Source: Pasteurellaceae bacterium 15-036681 (GTDB lineage Bacteria; Pseudomonadota; Gammaproteobacteria; Enterobacterales; Pasteurellaceae). From it: a stretch of DNA of 64,000 nucleotides. Shown one piece after another: positions 55,919 to 63,611 of the stretch (positions are counted from its first letter, which is position 1; every line of letters begins with the position of its first letter). Below the pieces are notes generated by a model that was not told the origin of the DNA, searched no databases, and worked only from the letters and a program-made list of their open reading frames with translations. The DNA lies in the NCBI GenBank assembly GCA_002002485.1, contig MQVI01000002.1:62001-126000 (forward strand), read 5' to 3'. Made by a program: the position numbers and the translations under genes.

Positions 55919-56800
55919 ATGAATAACCAACTACTTAAATCTTTTATGGAAGAAAAAGAGCTAGACCAAAAAGCCGTGGCGAGATTGCTGGGCGTATCGG
56001 TGGCGACGGTGAGCTTGTATTTAAAAGGTGAATATAAAGGTGTGGTTGCGAATATCGACAAGAAAGTCGAGGAAGTGATTGGGCGAGCCAAAATTAAAGA
56101 GTTGATTGATGGCTATAACGATGGCTTTGTTCGCACCAAACAAGCAAAACGTGGGCTAGCAATGATTGATTCAGTCCACGCAGAAGGTGAAATGGGCGTG
56201 TTATATGGACAGGCTGGTATGGGTAAAACGCAGATTTTGAAGCAGTACGTCAAAGAAAATAGTTCTGCAGTGTTAATTGAAACAGACCCGAGCTGTACGC
56301 CTAAAGTGCTATTACGCCGTATTGCGAAAGCGATTGGAAGCACTGAAACAGGCACAAATGACAACTTGTTTGAAGGCATTGTGAATAAGCTCACTGGGGC
56401 GGATATGGTGCTGTTAGTTGATGAAGCCGAGCTCTTATCGACACGTTCACTAGAGTTTATCCGCCGTATTCAAGACCTTTCAAAATGTGGTGTGGTGCTT
56501 GCAGGTATGCCTCGTTTATTGGTGAATTTAAAAGGGCGTAAAGAGGATTTAAAACAGCTTTATAGCCGAGCAAGTGTGGCGTGCAACTTGGGTAATGAGA
56601 TGAGCAATGAGGATTTGGCGTTATTGATTGAGTCGGGGGTGGGAACAAGCGAATTTAACGCAACCTTTATTAAGCACGCCAAAGGTAATGCCCGACGCTT
56701 GAGTATGTTGATGAAAGGTGCGATTCGTATGGCTCGAGTAAACCGTGAGCCGATGAATGAAGAGATGATTGAGCAGTATGCGGAGTTTTTAATTCATTAA
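55919..56800 (+). CDS. MuB-type AAA+ transposition protein
   Basis: 293 residues. The N-terminal helix-turn-helix (VARLLGVSVATVSLYLKGEYKG) as in MuB is followed by an ATPase domain with Walker A YGQAGMGKT (97-104) and Walker B MVLLVDEAE (about 163-171). It selects target DNA, stimulates MuA and gives target immunity. Normally directly after muA; here 1.4 kb of extra genes separate them. Confidence 0.92.
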   Translation: MNNQLLKSFMEEKELDQKAVARLLGVSVATVSLYLKGEYKGVVANIDKKVEEVIGRAKIKELIDGYNDGFVRTKQAKRGLAMIDSVHAEGEMGVLYGQAGMGKTQILKQYVKENSSAVLIETDPSCTPKVLLRRIAKAIGSTETGTNDNLFEGIVNKLTGADMVLLVDEAELLSTRSLEFIRRIQDLSKCGVVLAGMPRLLVNLKGRKEDLKQLYSRASVACNLGNEMSNEDLALLIESGVGTSEFNATFIKHAKGNARRLSMLMKGAIRMARVNREPMNEEMIEQYAEFLIH

Positions 56801-56811
56801 GGGGGCTAAAT

Positions 56812-57042
56812 ATGGCAAGCAAGGCATTAGTTAAATTAGAAAAATTACGCTATCGCAAGTGGAGTAAACGAGCTGATGGAGGGGAAATTGCTACATTGAC
56901 TCACCAGCTTTTTGCAGTAAAGGCTCAAAGATGGGTGCTATTTTCCCTAATACCTGAATCAGACTGGAGTTTAGAAATTGGTGAATTTTCTAATAAGGAA
57001 CAATGGCAGAAAGTTTACCGCTTAGCAAGATTAGGGGGCTAA
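56812..57042 (+). CDS. Hypothetical early phage protein, 76 residues
   Basis: Basic N-terminus (ALVKLEKLRYRKWSKR) and aromatic C-terminal half. GGGGGC precedes the start and the same GGGGGCTAAATATG junction precedes the next gene. Part of the early operon. No family recognised. Confidence 0.6.
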   Translation: MASKALVKLEKLRYRKWSKRADGGEIATLTHQLFAVKAQRWVLFSLIPESDWSLEIGEFSNKEQWQKVYRLARLGG

Positions 57043-57044
57043 AT

Positions 57045-57245
57045 ATGACAAAAACCGAACCGATTTACGCTGTATATAAAGGGGATAAATACTTTTTTGA
57101 TGGTACAGCACAAGAAATTGCAGACTTCTTAGGGATTAAGAAAAGCTCGGTGAAGAAACTGGCAACGCCGAGTTATCAAGACAGAGGCAAGAATGCAACA
57201 ACGATTGTGAGATTAGGATTTGATGAGGTAATTGAAAATGGCTAA
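57045..57245 (+). CDS. Hypothetical early phage protein, 66 residues
   Basis: YAVYKGDKYFFDGTAQEIADFLGIKKSSVKKL contains a short helix-turn-helix-like segment, resembling small phage proteins that read a cue and bind nucleic acid. ATG 57045 follows TAGGGGGC. Overlaps the next gene by 8 bp. Confidence 0.6.
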   Translation: MTKTEPIYAVYKGDKYFFDGTAQEIADFLGIKKSSVKKLATPSYQDRGKNATTIVRLGFDEVIENG

Positions 57246-57555
57246 ACAAGTAAAGGTTAAACATACGGTAAACCGAGCGAATCAGATGGCGGTGCGTTGG
57301 TGCAGACAGACACAGAGAGCGATTTATCACTTAAATGCGCTTGGGTTTACGGTGTTGAGTATTGATTTTACACGCTCAAAACCTCGTATCAAAGTGGATG
57401 TGGGCAATAACAAGGGGGTAGCAAGAGCGTTAATAGAGAGTAAAAAAGCGGTGTGGTATGCACAAGGGCATTCGGAAGAGCTAGGAAACTGGCGAGGTTA
57501 TTACACGATGATGGAAGGCATCAGAGTGTGTTGGGAATCAAAATTTGAGGGTTAG
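57238..57555 (+). CDS. Hypothetical early phage protein, 105 residues
   Basis: Basic protein (KQVKVKHTVNRANQMAVRWCRQ; LNALGFTVLSIDFTRSKPRIKVD). A conserved-looking small Mu-like early protein whose family I cannot name. It starts within the end of the previous gene and lies 3 bp before the DUF3164 gene. Confidence 0.6.
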   Translation: MAKQVKVKHTVNRANQMAVRWCRQTQRAIYHLNALGFTVLSIDFTRSKPRIKVDVGNNKGVARALIESKKAVWYAQGHSEELGNWRGYYTMMEGIRVCWESKFEG

Positions 57556-57558
57556 AAG

Positions 57559-58179
57559 ATGGCTAAGAAAACAGAAATTAACGGTAAAACTTACTGGGAA
57601 GATGCAAAAGGGGCTTTAGTGGCTGAAGAGCTGATTAAAGAGATGGACAAAGAGCGTGATGAGCTTGTGTGTGGGTTTACGGCTCGTGCGCTTGAGTTAA
57701 AAGACAAGATGCGAGCGTTTAAAAATCAGGTGTTTGATGATGTGGCTGCTTTTGTTCAGCTTTCTGCTGAAAAATACGGTGTGCAGGTGGGCGGTCGTAA
57801 AGGGAATTTAACCCTGTTTAGCTTTGACGGTAAATACAAGTTGCAGGTAGCAGTGGCCGAAAGTGTGCGATTTGATGAGCGTATTCACGCAGGCAAGGCG
57901 TTGATTGATGAATGCCTACACGAATGGTCGTCAAATGCTCGCCCCGAGTTGCGTTCTTTGATTGATAGTGCGTTTCAGGTGGATAAAGAAGGTAATTTGA
58001 ATACAGCTCGCATTTTGTCGCTACGCCGAGTCGATATTCAAGACGAACGCTGGACACGTGCAATGCAGGCAATTTCAGACAGTGTGCAGGTTGTGGGAAG
58101 TAAAGATTATATCCGCTTTTATGAGCGTGATAGCAAAGGGAAATATCAGCCTATTTCGTTAGATATGGCGGGGGTTTAA
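57559..58179 (+). CDS. DUF3164 family Mu-like phage protein
   Basis: 206 residues: INGKTYWEDAKGALVAEELIKEMDKERDELV at the start and GNLTLFSFDGKYKLQVAVAE, RSLIDSAFQVDKEGNLNTARILSLRR later are typical of DUF3164, a protein of Mu-like early regions with unknown function. AGAAG precedes ATG. Confidence 0.82.
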   Translation: MAKKTEINGKTYWEDAKGALVAEELIKEMDKERDELVCGFTARALELKDKMRAFKNQVFDDVAAFVQLSAEKYGVQVGGRKGNLTLFSFDGKYKLQVAVAESVRFDERIHAGKALIDECLHEWSSNARPELRSLIDSAFQVDKEGNLNTARILSLRRVDIQDERWTRAMQAISDSVQVVGSKDYIRFYERDSKGKYQPISLDMAGV

Positions 58180-58214
58180 AGCCCATTTAAACGCTCTTTA
58201 AAATCTCCCCCTAG

Positions 58215-58237
58215 CCCCCTCTTTGTTAAAGAGGGGG
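58215..58237. repeat. Perfect C/G-rich hairpin in the early region
   Basis: CCCCCTCTTT (58215-58224) pairs with AAAGAGGGGG (58228-58237), loop GTT; outer CTCCCCCTA and GACGAGGGG flanks can extend pairing loosely. No T-run follows. It resembles intergenic repeat hairpins found in many bacterial chromosomes, which is unusual inside a compact phage operon. Confidence 0.6.
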
Positions 58238-58290
58238 AATAGGACGAGGGGCGTTAATAATGTGTTTTAACCATAAAAAAGGAGCTAATT

Positions 58291-58458
58291 ATGCCAAAGT
58301 TTACCGTCAGAATGTATTGCTTAGTTGAGTGCGATGTTGAAGCGGAAAGTATTGATGAAGTTATTGAAAGCGTTTTAGAGATGAATGGGGATGAGATTGA
58401 CTCTTTACCCCGTCAGATTATTGACGTTAGGGATATTCTTGAAGTGGAGGAAGTGTAA
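58291..58458 (+). CDS. Hypothetical acidic phage protein, 55 residues
   Basis: MPKFTVRMYCLVECDVEAES, then a strongly acidic tail ending DILEVEEV. AAAAAGGAG precedes ATG. Its stop overlaps the next start (TAATG). Two predicted strands and one helix would fit a small ferredoxin-like fold (inference). Confidence 0.6.
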   Translation: MPKFTVRMYCLVECDVEAESIDEVIESVLEMNGDEIDSLPRQIIDVRDILEVEEV

Positions 58459-58664
58459 TGAAACAAAAACTCAAAGACCAAGTTAAGTTTGACCGCTTTA
58501 AGCATTTTAGCGAAGAAGCCGCAAGTTTAGAACGCAAAGGCGACTACAAAAACGCAAGCAATGCGTGGAGTGATGCAAGCCGAAATGCAACAAACGAAAT
58601 CAATAAAAAATGGTGCAATAACCGTGCTGATTTTTGTGACCGAGTCGCGAAAAAGCCGTTTTGA
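58458..58664 (+). CDS. ANR-family regulator-like protein
   Basis: 68 residues. The pattern FKHFSEEAASLERKGDYKNA, SNAWSDASRNA and KKWCNNRADFCDRV matches the ANR (AraC negative regulator) family found on many Mu-like prophages of Pasteurellaceae and enterics. ANR proteins bind and silence AraC-type activators, so it could touch host regulation. Confidence 0.75.
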   Translation: MKQKLKDQVKFDRFKHFSEEAASLERKGDYKNASNAWSDASRNATNEINKKWCNNRADFCDRVAKKPF

Positions 58665-58673
58665 GGTGTGAGT

Positions 58674-58859
58674 ATGAGTAAAAAGACAGAAATAAAAGAC
58701 CGCTTGTTGAATGTGATTGATCGATTGGATTTTGCTTTACAGTTAATTGATGAGGATGATTTTAACTTGGCTGAGATGTATATCCGAGATGCGCTTGGAA
58801 GCGGGCAACGTGTAAAGATGAGTTTATTGGCTATGAGAAATAAGGAGACAACTATGTAA
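58674..58859 (+). CDS. Hypothetical phage protein, 61 residues
   Basis: Helical (KKTEIKDRLLNVIDRLDFALQ). GAGGTG precedes ATG. Follows the ANR-like gene by 9 bp. After it, 58868-58880 and 58934-58949 form an imperfect C-rich/G-rich inverted pair before the next gene. Confidence 0.55.
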   Translation: MSKKTEIKDRLLNVIDRLDFALQLIDEDDFNLAEMYIRDALGSGQRVKMSLLAMRNKETTM

Positions 58860-59001
58860 CCGCTAAAACACTCACCCGCCCCACTCTCAAACTTAACACT
58901 GGCAGAGCCTAATTTGATTTTGCGTAAATTGCACTCGGGGCGGGGTGAGAGAATATTGAAAAGCACAGTTTTTCAATGTTTTCTTTAAAAATGGAGGTGC
59001 T

Positions 59002-59496
59002 ATGAAGGTGAAGTGTCCCGCTTGTGGGGCGTTAAATTCGCTTGATGCGTTGATTGCACACGAAGATGCAAGTCAAGCATTGCTATCCGCTCTCGCCATT
59101 AGCGGTGAGTTGGGGCAGAAATTGGTGGGTTATTTGGGGCTGTTTCGCCCACAAAAATCTAGTTTGAGCTTTGGGCGTGTGGCGACCTTGCTCAATGAGT
59201 TGCAACCGATGATTACGGCGCAACGAATTAGTCGTGATGGGATTGAATATCCTGCGCCTGTTGAGGCTTGGATTGCAGGAATTAACGGTGTCTTGGCACA
59301 ACGCCACAATTTGCGCCTGCCACTTAATTCGCACGGTTATTTGCTAGAGATTATTAGCCGTTATCAACCGAAAACGGTAAGCGGTGCGTTAGCGGTTGCA
59401 CAAAATTATCAGCAAGAATATCAACAACAGTCTGCGCCAACATCTAAAACAGTAGGCGCAGTATCGGAGGCGATGAAATGGGCGAGCAATGGTTAA
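59002..59496 (+). CDS. Mu-like early protein with N-terminal zinc knuckle
   Basis: 164 residues. CPACGALNSLDALIAHEDAS at the start has a CxxC pair, then a helical domain (ALAISGELGQKLVGYLGLFRP) and a Gln-rich tail. Such proteins occur before gemA in Mu-like phages; function unknown. Overlaps the next gene by 19 bp. Confidence 0.7.
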   Translation: MKVKCPACGALNSLDALIAHEDASQALLSALAISGELGQKLVGYLGLFRPQKSSLSFGRVATLLNELQPMITAQRISRDGIEYPAPVEAWIAGINGVLAQRHNLRLPLNSHGYLLEIISRYQPKTVSGALAVAQNYQQEYQQQSAPTSKTVGAVSEAMKWASNG

Positions 59497-59855
59497 AGAA
59501 AACTTTAGCATCTGGGGTGTCAATGTTGATTCTGTTACGACTACGCAATGCACCGCCCGAAGATGCCGTGGCAGGTACATTGCAGGCGTGGCTGAAAGTA
59601 CTGACTTATAAGCGTAGTTGGGAGCAAGAGTTAGATCAAGTGAGATTTGAAAAAGCCTTTATGAGATTAGCTGAAACCTGCGATCACTTTCCAACACCAA
59701 AGCAGTTGTTAGATGTGATGCCCAAAAGAGTGCAGAAAGAGTTACCTGAGAGGGTTTTAACCCCTGAGCAGATAGAACGAAATGCAAAGAAATGGGCTGA
59801 AATTAAAGCGCAATTAGGAGGATTTAGATGCAACCACAAACACGCCAGCAGATGA
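59478..59855 (+). CDS. Hypothetical Mu-like early protein, 125 residues
   Basis: Helical, with a conserved-looking LRNAPPEDAVAGTLQAWLKVLTY segment and ETCDHFPTPKQLLDVMP, reminiscent of small phage replication-region proteins. Overlaps both neighbours (19 and 28 bp), a tightly coupled set. Confidence 0.65.
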   Translation: MGEQWLKKTLASGVSMLILLRLRNAPPEDAVAGTLQAWLKVLTYKRSWEQELDQVRFEKAFMRLAETCDHFPTPKQLLDVMPKRVQKELPERVLTPEQIERNAKKWAEIKAQLGGFRCNHKHASR

Positions 59856-60250
59856 TTCAAAAAATCCATATCGGCAAAAATGAGTTAAAGCTAGATGATA
59901 ACGCTTATAAAACCTTGCTGTTGGAGCTAGTTGATAAGCCGAGCTGTTCGATGATGACGGATACAGAATTGATGACCGTACTTCAAGGGATGAAAGCTAA
60001 GGGTTTTAGAGTGAAGTCGAAAAAGTTCGGTAAAAAGCCTAGTACGAGCCTTTATGATAACAAGCAGACGTATATCAATAAAATTGAAGCAATGATTGCG
60101 GATAATGGGTTGAGTTGGGGCTATGTGTTGGGGATTTGTCGCAGATCCTTTAAAAAAGAGAGATTACAATGGTGTTCGGAGGAAGAATTACATAAGATTG
60201 TGCAGATGTTAGCGGTTTATTTGCATAAGCAAGGTAAGAGAGTGAAATAA
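59828..60250 (+). CDS. gemA: GemA-like regulatory protein (Mu gp16, DUF1018)
   Basis: 140 residues: IQKIHIGKNELKLDDNAYKTLLLELVDKPSCSMMTDTEL and YINKIEAMIADNGLSWGYVLGICRRSF, KIVQML match GemA/DUF1018. In Mu it modulates host gene expression and DNA topology. Terminator follows. Confidence 0.87.
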   Translation: MQPQTRQQMIQKIHIGKNELKLDDNAYKTLLLELVDKPSCSMMTDTELMTVLQGMKAKGFRVKSKKFGKKPSTSLYDNKQTYINKIEAMIADNGLSWGYVLGICRRSFKKERLQWCSEEELHKIVQMLAVYLHKQGKRVK

Positions 60251-60270
60251 ATTTACATTATTATTTGCAT

Positions 60271-60297
60271 AGCCCACTTGAGGAAGTGGGCTTTTTT
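60271..60297 (+). terminator. Terminator after gemA
   Basis: AGCCCACTT (60271-60279) pairs with AAGTGGGCT (60284-60292), loop GAGG, then TTTTTG. Ends the early operon. Confidence 0.9.
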
Positions 60298-60341
60298 GTG
60301 GTACTTATACCTAGATTTATATAAAAAGGAGAATCTAGTAA

Positions 60342-60683
60342 ATGAAAAAACTAATAGCTGTATTAGCTTGTGCATTATCTGTTTCGGCTTTTGGGGCAAC
60401 AGAGAAAGCTCAACGAGAGATTGAAGAAGCAATGAGCGGTGATTATCAAAAATTGAGAAATGTTGCTTTTGCAATGAGAGATGGCACTTTTGGACACGAT
60501 AAAAATCCTATTTCAGCTTGTGCATTACGTAAAGTTATTTTACTGATACACCCAGATAAAGCAGATGTTGGTGATTATGCTAATGAATATCACGATTGCG
60601 GAAAATTATCTATGCAAGACTCAATGGAGGCTTGGAATGTTGCTTTGCAGTCTATCCCAATTATCTTGAAGTATAAAAAATAA
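60342..60683 (+). CDS. Secreted/periplasmic protein, candidate moron
   Basis: 113 residues. Clear signal peptide (MKKLIAVLACALSVSAFGA, cut near residue 19), then a helical domain with paired cysteines (SACALRKVILLIHPDK, EYHDCGKLSMQ). AAAAAGGAG precedes ATG. It lies alone between two intrinsic terminators, so it has its own transcription. No family recognised; a lysogen-expressed periplasmic protein is the inference. Confidence 0.7.
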   Translation: MKKLIAVLACALSVSAFGATEKAQREIEEAMSGDYQKLRNVAFAMRDGTFGHDKNPISACALRKVILLIHPDKADVGDYANEYHDCGKLSMQDSMEAWNVALQSIPIILKYKK

Positions 60684-60689
60684 ATATAT

Positions 60690-60717
60690 GACCGCTTATT
60701 CAAGCGGTCTTTTTTTA
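60690..60717 (+). terminator. Terminator after the secreted-protein gene
   Basis: GACCGCTT (60690-60697) pairs with AAGCGGTC (60702-60709), loop ATTC, then seven Ts. Confidence 0.9.
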
Positions 60718-60807
60718 TCAAAATTTTGCAAAAAGCTGGCTAAACGTTCACAGTTTTGAAAATCTTAGTGGAAAATATCTCCGAATTGTTTATTGAGAGG
60801 TGTTTTT

Positions 60808-61230
60808 ATGTGTGAGTTAGAAAGCGTTGCAGATTATTTACCGCCGATAGTGTTGGAGATTGTAGATATTATTGGCTTTAGAGAGACAGAGAAACTGATC
60901 CGAAAATTGGGAGGTGCTCCTATTCGGTTTAGCTGTGGTGCGTTTTATTTCCCTAAAGTTGCTGATGCGGTTGGTGTGGATAATGCTAAAGAGCTGCGTT
61001 ATTACTTTGGTGGCAAGGAGTCGGTTTATATTCCACGCTGTGAAACGGCTTTGAGAATGTTGCGTAATCAACGTTTTAAATCGGAGTTTGATAGTTTACG
61101 TGAGAAAGGCATGAGTGGACGTATGATTATGGTTGAACTTTGTCCTAAATTCGGTATTTCTGATCGTCAGGGCTGGGATGTTATCCATAGTTTTAATCAG
61201 CAGAAAGTCACACAAGATAGCCTGTTTTAA
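60808..61230 (+). CDS. mor: Mor-type middle transcription activator
   Basis: 140 residues from ATG 60808 behind GAGAGG. YLPPIVLEIVDIIGFRETEKLIRKLGG and IPRCETALRMLRNQRF match Mor/C proteins; the C-terminal helix-turn-helix is LREKGMSGRMIMVELCPKFGISDRQG. Activates middle/late phage promoters. Terminator at its 3' end. Confidence 0.87.
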   Translation: MCELESVADYLPPIVLEIVDIIGFRETEKLIRKLGGAPIRFSCGAFYFPKVADAVGVDNAKELRYYFGGKESVYIPRCETALRMLRNQRFKSEFDSLREKGMSGRMIMVELCPKFGISDRQGWDVIHSFNQQKVTQDSLF

Positions 61231-61277
61231 TGTTGAACTCTTTCGCCTCCCTGAGTCAATCTAAAATCTTTGAAAAT

Positions 61278-61311
61278 AGCCCCTAGGTTTAATTACTTAG
61301 GGGCTTTTTTT
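61278..61311 (+). terminator. Terminator-like hairpin enclosing the endolysin ribosome site
   Basis: AGCCCCTA (61278-61285) pairs with TAGGGGCT (61298-61305), then six Ts and the endolysin ATG at 61312. The only Shine-Dalgarno-like sequence, AGGGG (61299-61303), lies in the 3' arm. Confidence 0.75.
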
Positions 61312-61821
61312 ATGTCAGTAAAACTTACTTTCCTACAAATCTTTGATCGTGTTATTGGGCATGAGGGCGGTTATGTTAATGACCCTCGTGATACAGGCGG
61401 TGAAACTATTTGGGGTATCACTAAACGCACTGCAATCGAAAATGGATACACAGGTGCGATGAAAACAATGAGTCGTGATACCGCTTTTAATATCTATCAC
61501 AAAGCGTTTTGGAAACGTTACAACTGTGACCAATTACCGTCTGCTATTGCTTATCAATTCTTTGATGCTTGTGTGAATCATGGATTCGGTAATGCTGCAC
61601 GAATGTTACAGCGTTCTGTTGGAGCATTGGATGACGGCATTATTGGCAAACTCACTTTGGAAGCACTGAATAAACAAGATCTCAATGATACGTTATTACG
61701 CTTTGTCGGTGAGCGTTTGAAATTCTATACCCGCTTAAAAAACTTTGATGCTTTCGGCAAAGGTTGGGTTAATCGTATGGCAGGTAATCTTGTTTATGCG
61801 GCACAAGATAATGGGGTTTAA
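61312..61821 (+). CDS. GH108 phage endolysin
   Basis: 169 residues. IFDRVIGHEGGYVNDPRDTGGETIWGIT carries the GH108 catalytic Glu18 in HEGGYV. The C-terminal peptidoglycan-binding part has LQRSVGALDDGIIGKLTLEAL. Cleaves murein at lysis. No signal peptide or anchor is evident, so a holin is needed. The start at 61312 follows a terminator-like hairpin; an in-frame TTG at 61270 is possible. Confidence 0.88.
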   Translation: MSVKLTFLQIFDRVIGHEGGYVNDPRDTGGETIWGITKRTAIENGYTGAMKTMSRDTAFNIYHKAFWKRYNCDQLPSAIAYQFFDACVNHGFGNAARMLQRSVGALDDGIIGKLTLEALNKQDLNDTLLRFVGERLKFYTRLKNFDAFGKGWVNRMAGNLVYAAQDNGV

Positions 61822-61823
61822 CA

Positions 61824-62054
61824 ATGAGACAGTTCTTACTTGATTTACTTACAAACTCAGACGGTCGTGCAAGCACCACTGGCTTTATTCAGTTTATGAG
61901 TTGGTTGGTACTAACGGGCATTTTAATTCATGCTTATATGATGGATAAGGCGTTTATTTCAGATTGGTGGTTTGCGTATGCAGGGATTTGTGTGTTGGGT
62001 AGCCCCGCAACTAAAGGTGTAGTAAGCGCATTTCGTAAAGGTGGTGCTGAATGA
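61824..62054 (+). CDS. DUF2644 family membrane protein, possible holin
   Basis: 76 residues with two hydrophobic segments (IQFMSWLVLTGILIHAYMM and WWFAYAGICVLGSPATKGVV). DUF2644 proteins sit in the lysis region of Haemophilus-type Mu-like prophages. Position between endolysin and spanins makes a holin role likely. Overlaps the next gene by 4 bp. Confidence 0.75.
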   Translation: MRQFLLDLLTNSDGRASTTGFIQFMSWLVLTGILIHAYMMDKAFISDWWFAYAGICVLGSPATKGVVSAFRKGGAE

Positions 62055-62317
62055 TTACACAAAAAATTGTGGTGATGTCGGGGCTAATCGGTACGGTTGC
62101 CTCTTATATCGCTTATCAGGCTTGGCAGGTACGTTCTGCTCGGAAGAAAAATGCGGAATTAGCAGAGCAGAATGCAAAACAGCAAACAACGATTCAAACG
62201 CAAAAAGAGGTGATTAAAAATGGGCAAATTAAGCAAAAACATGCTGACAACGTGCGTCGCAGTAGCACTAGCAATGTCGATGAGCAGTTGCACTCAAAAG
62301 GTTACTTCCGTGACTAA
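62051..62317 (+). CDS. DUF2681/Rz-like inner-membrane spanin
   Basis: 88 residues. N-terminal transmembrane helix (VVMSGLIGTVASYIAYQAW) then a coiled coil (RSARKKNAELAEQNAKQQTTIQ), the shape of an i-spanin. The outer-membrane lipoprotein frame starts inside it, the standard nested Rz/Rz1 layout. Confidence 0.78.
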   Translation: MITQKIVVMSGLIGTVASYIAYQAWQVRSARKKNAELAEQNAKQQTTIQTQKEVIKNGQIKQKHADNVRRSSTSNVDEQLHSKGYFRD

Positions 62318-62450
62318 CACAGGCTGTGGGGCGTTTGGGTTGATTTATCCGAGCCGTCAGGATACGGAAGAAACAAAACGTCAAGTGCTGGTGCATAACT
62401 TAATTTATGAGGATGTGTGTAATGAAAAAACTATTCCGAAAAATCCGTAA
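62220..62450 (+). CDS. Rz1-like outer-membrane lipoprotein spanin
   Basis: 76 residues. Lipoprotein signal ending in MSMSSC (lipobox, Cys23), then a short mature chain with GCGAFGLIYPSRQDTEETKRQ. It starts 98 bp before the end of the Rz-like gene in another frame. Partner o-spanin, spanning the periplasm with the Rz-like protein. Confidence 0.78.
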   Translation: MGKLSKNMLTTCVAVALAMSMSSCTQKVTSVTNTGCGAFGLIYPSRQDTEETKRQVLVHNLIYEDVCNEKTIPKNP

Positions 62451-62580
62451 TTGGTGGCGTGTTCGCATATTTCGCAAGCGTAATCCTGTGGTGGCTGAAC
62501 GTCGTGATTATCTCAAAATGGCAGTAAAGCAAGGCAATCAAGCTCCTGTAAGTCGTGCTAAACGGGGGCGTTATGATTGA
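62422..62580 (+). CDS. Small basic phage protein, 52 residues
   Basis: MKKLFRKIRNWWRVRIFRKR then PVVAERRDYLKMAVKQGNQ. Strongly cationic and amphipathic at the N-terminus. Overlaps the Rz1-like gene by 29 bp and the next gene by 8 bp. No family recognised; the cationic head may contact membrane or nucleic acid. Confidence 0.55.
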   Translation: MKKLFRKIRNWWRVRIFRKRNPVVAERRDYLKMAVKQGNQAPVSRAKRGRYD

Positions 62581-62830
62581 TGAAAAACTGTTTCAGATGT
62601 TGATCTCATTTGTGATTGCGCCGTTGGTCGGGTTTTGTATCAAAGTGGTATTTGACCGAATTAGCCGCAATGAGCAAGGGATTAAAGAATTAAAGCAAGA
62701 TATGGAAGATAAATATCAGTCAAGGGAGCTGGCTAAGGTGCAGCATGAGCATAGCAATGACTTGATGACTGAAATTCGTAATGAATTAAAACGGATTAAC
62801 GAAAAGTTAGATAAAAAGGCAGATAAATGA
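62573..62830 (+). CDS. Small membrane-anchored coiled-coil protein, 85 residues
   Basis: One N-terminal hydrophobic segment (LISFVIAPLVGFCIKVVF) then a coiled coil (NEQGIKELKQDMEDKYQ, IRNELKRINEKLDKK). Resembles DUF2730-like lysis-region proteins. ATG 62573 lies in the overlap with the upstream stop. Confidence 0.6.
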   Translation: MIDEKLFQMLISFVIAPLVGFCIKVVFDRISRNEQGIKELKQDMEDKYQSRELAKVQHEHSNDLMTEIRNELKRINEKLDKKADK

Positions 62831-63096
62831 GTAAACGAAACGGAAAGCGACAAGATGTAAATAATAAGCTTGAGCAGATTTTAGCGTTAGCGGAAAGCAT
62901 TAACGAAAAGGTGGATTTGCAAAATACTGAAATCGAAGAGTTACGCCGTCAGGTTGCTGCTACAAATAAATTAGTAGATGAAATGGCACGTAAGCACCGC
63001 AAACAGGCTTTTACAGCAGGTTTGGCTGGCGGTGGCTTGGGCGGTGCATTGATTGCGACAGGCTTTGAATTGATGCGTATGCGATTTGGGGGCTAG
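62827..63096 (+). CDS. Coiled-coil protein with glycine-rich C-terminal membrane segment
   Basis: 89 residues. Coiled coil (NNKLEQILALAESINEKVDL) and a hydrophobic glycine-rich end (FTAGLAGGGLGGALIATGFEL). Overlaps its upstream neighbour by 4 bp and abuts the small terminase gene. Function unknown; possibly holin-like. Confidence 0.6.
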   Translation: MSKRNGKRQDVNNKLEQILALAESINEKVDLQNTEIEELRRQVAATNKLVDEMARKHRKQAFTAGLAGGGLGGALIATGFELMRMRFGG

Positions 63097-63600
63097 ATGG
63101 CTCACGATGTATCAGTACAAAAAGCCGTGCGGACTTACTATGTGTTTGACCGTTTAAGCCTTGAAATGTCGGCGGATAAAGCGGGCGTTTCATTCGGTAC
63201 AGCTCGCCGCTGGAAAGCGAAAGCGGAAAAAGATGGCGATAACTGGGATAAAGCTCGTGATGTGCAAGTGATTGCAGGTGGGGGGATTGAGAATATTGCA
63301 CAAGGTTTGCTTGCAGGATTCTTGATTAAATACCGCGCATTGATGACGGAGCTTGAAGAAAACACAGAGATGTCCACTGAAGATAAGGTGAAATCTATGG
63401 GGGCTTTAGCAGATTCTTTTGCGAAAGTGACCGCTTCCAGCAAGAAGATTTTACCGAGTGTAAGCGAGCAAGCGACCGCAATTAGAACGGTGCAGATTAT
63501 TGTTGAGAAATTGAAACAGCGTAACCCTGCGCTATTAGCGGATTTTATGGCGATTACTGGGGAATTAGAAACCGAGTTCGAGCGTGAATTTAAGAAATAG
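63097..63600 (+). CDS. DUF1804 family, small terminase subunit
   Basis: 167 residues. N-terminal helix-turn-helix (VRTYYVFDRLSLEMSADKAG, VSFGTARRWKAKAEKDGDNW) and helical rest. DUF1804 matches the small terminase of Mu-like phages (Mu gp27 position). It recognises phage DNA for packaging. Large subunit follows after a 31-codon frame. Confidence 0.8.
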   Translation: MAHDVSVQKAVRTYYVFDRLSLEMSADKAGVSFGTARRWKAKAEKDGDNWDKARDVQVIAGGGIENIAQGLLAGFLIKYRALMTELEENTEMSTEDKVKSMGALADSFAKVTASSKKILPSVSEQATAIRTVQIIVEKLKQRNPALLADFMAITGELETEFEREFKK

Positions 63601-63611
63601 CAAAGGTTGAT

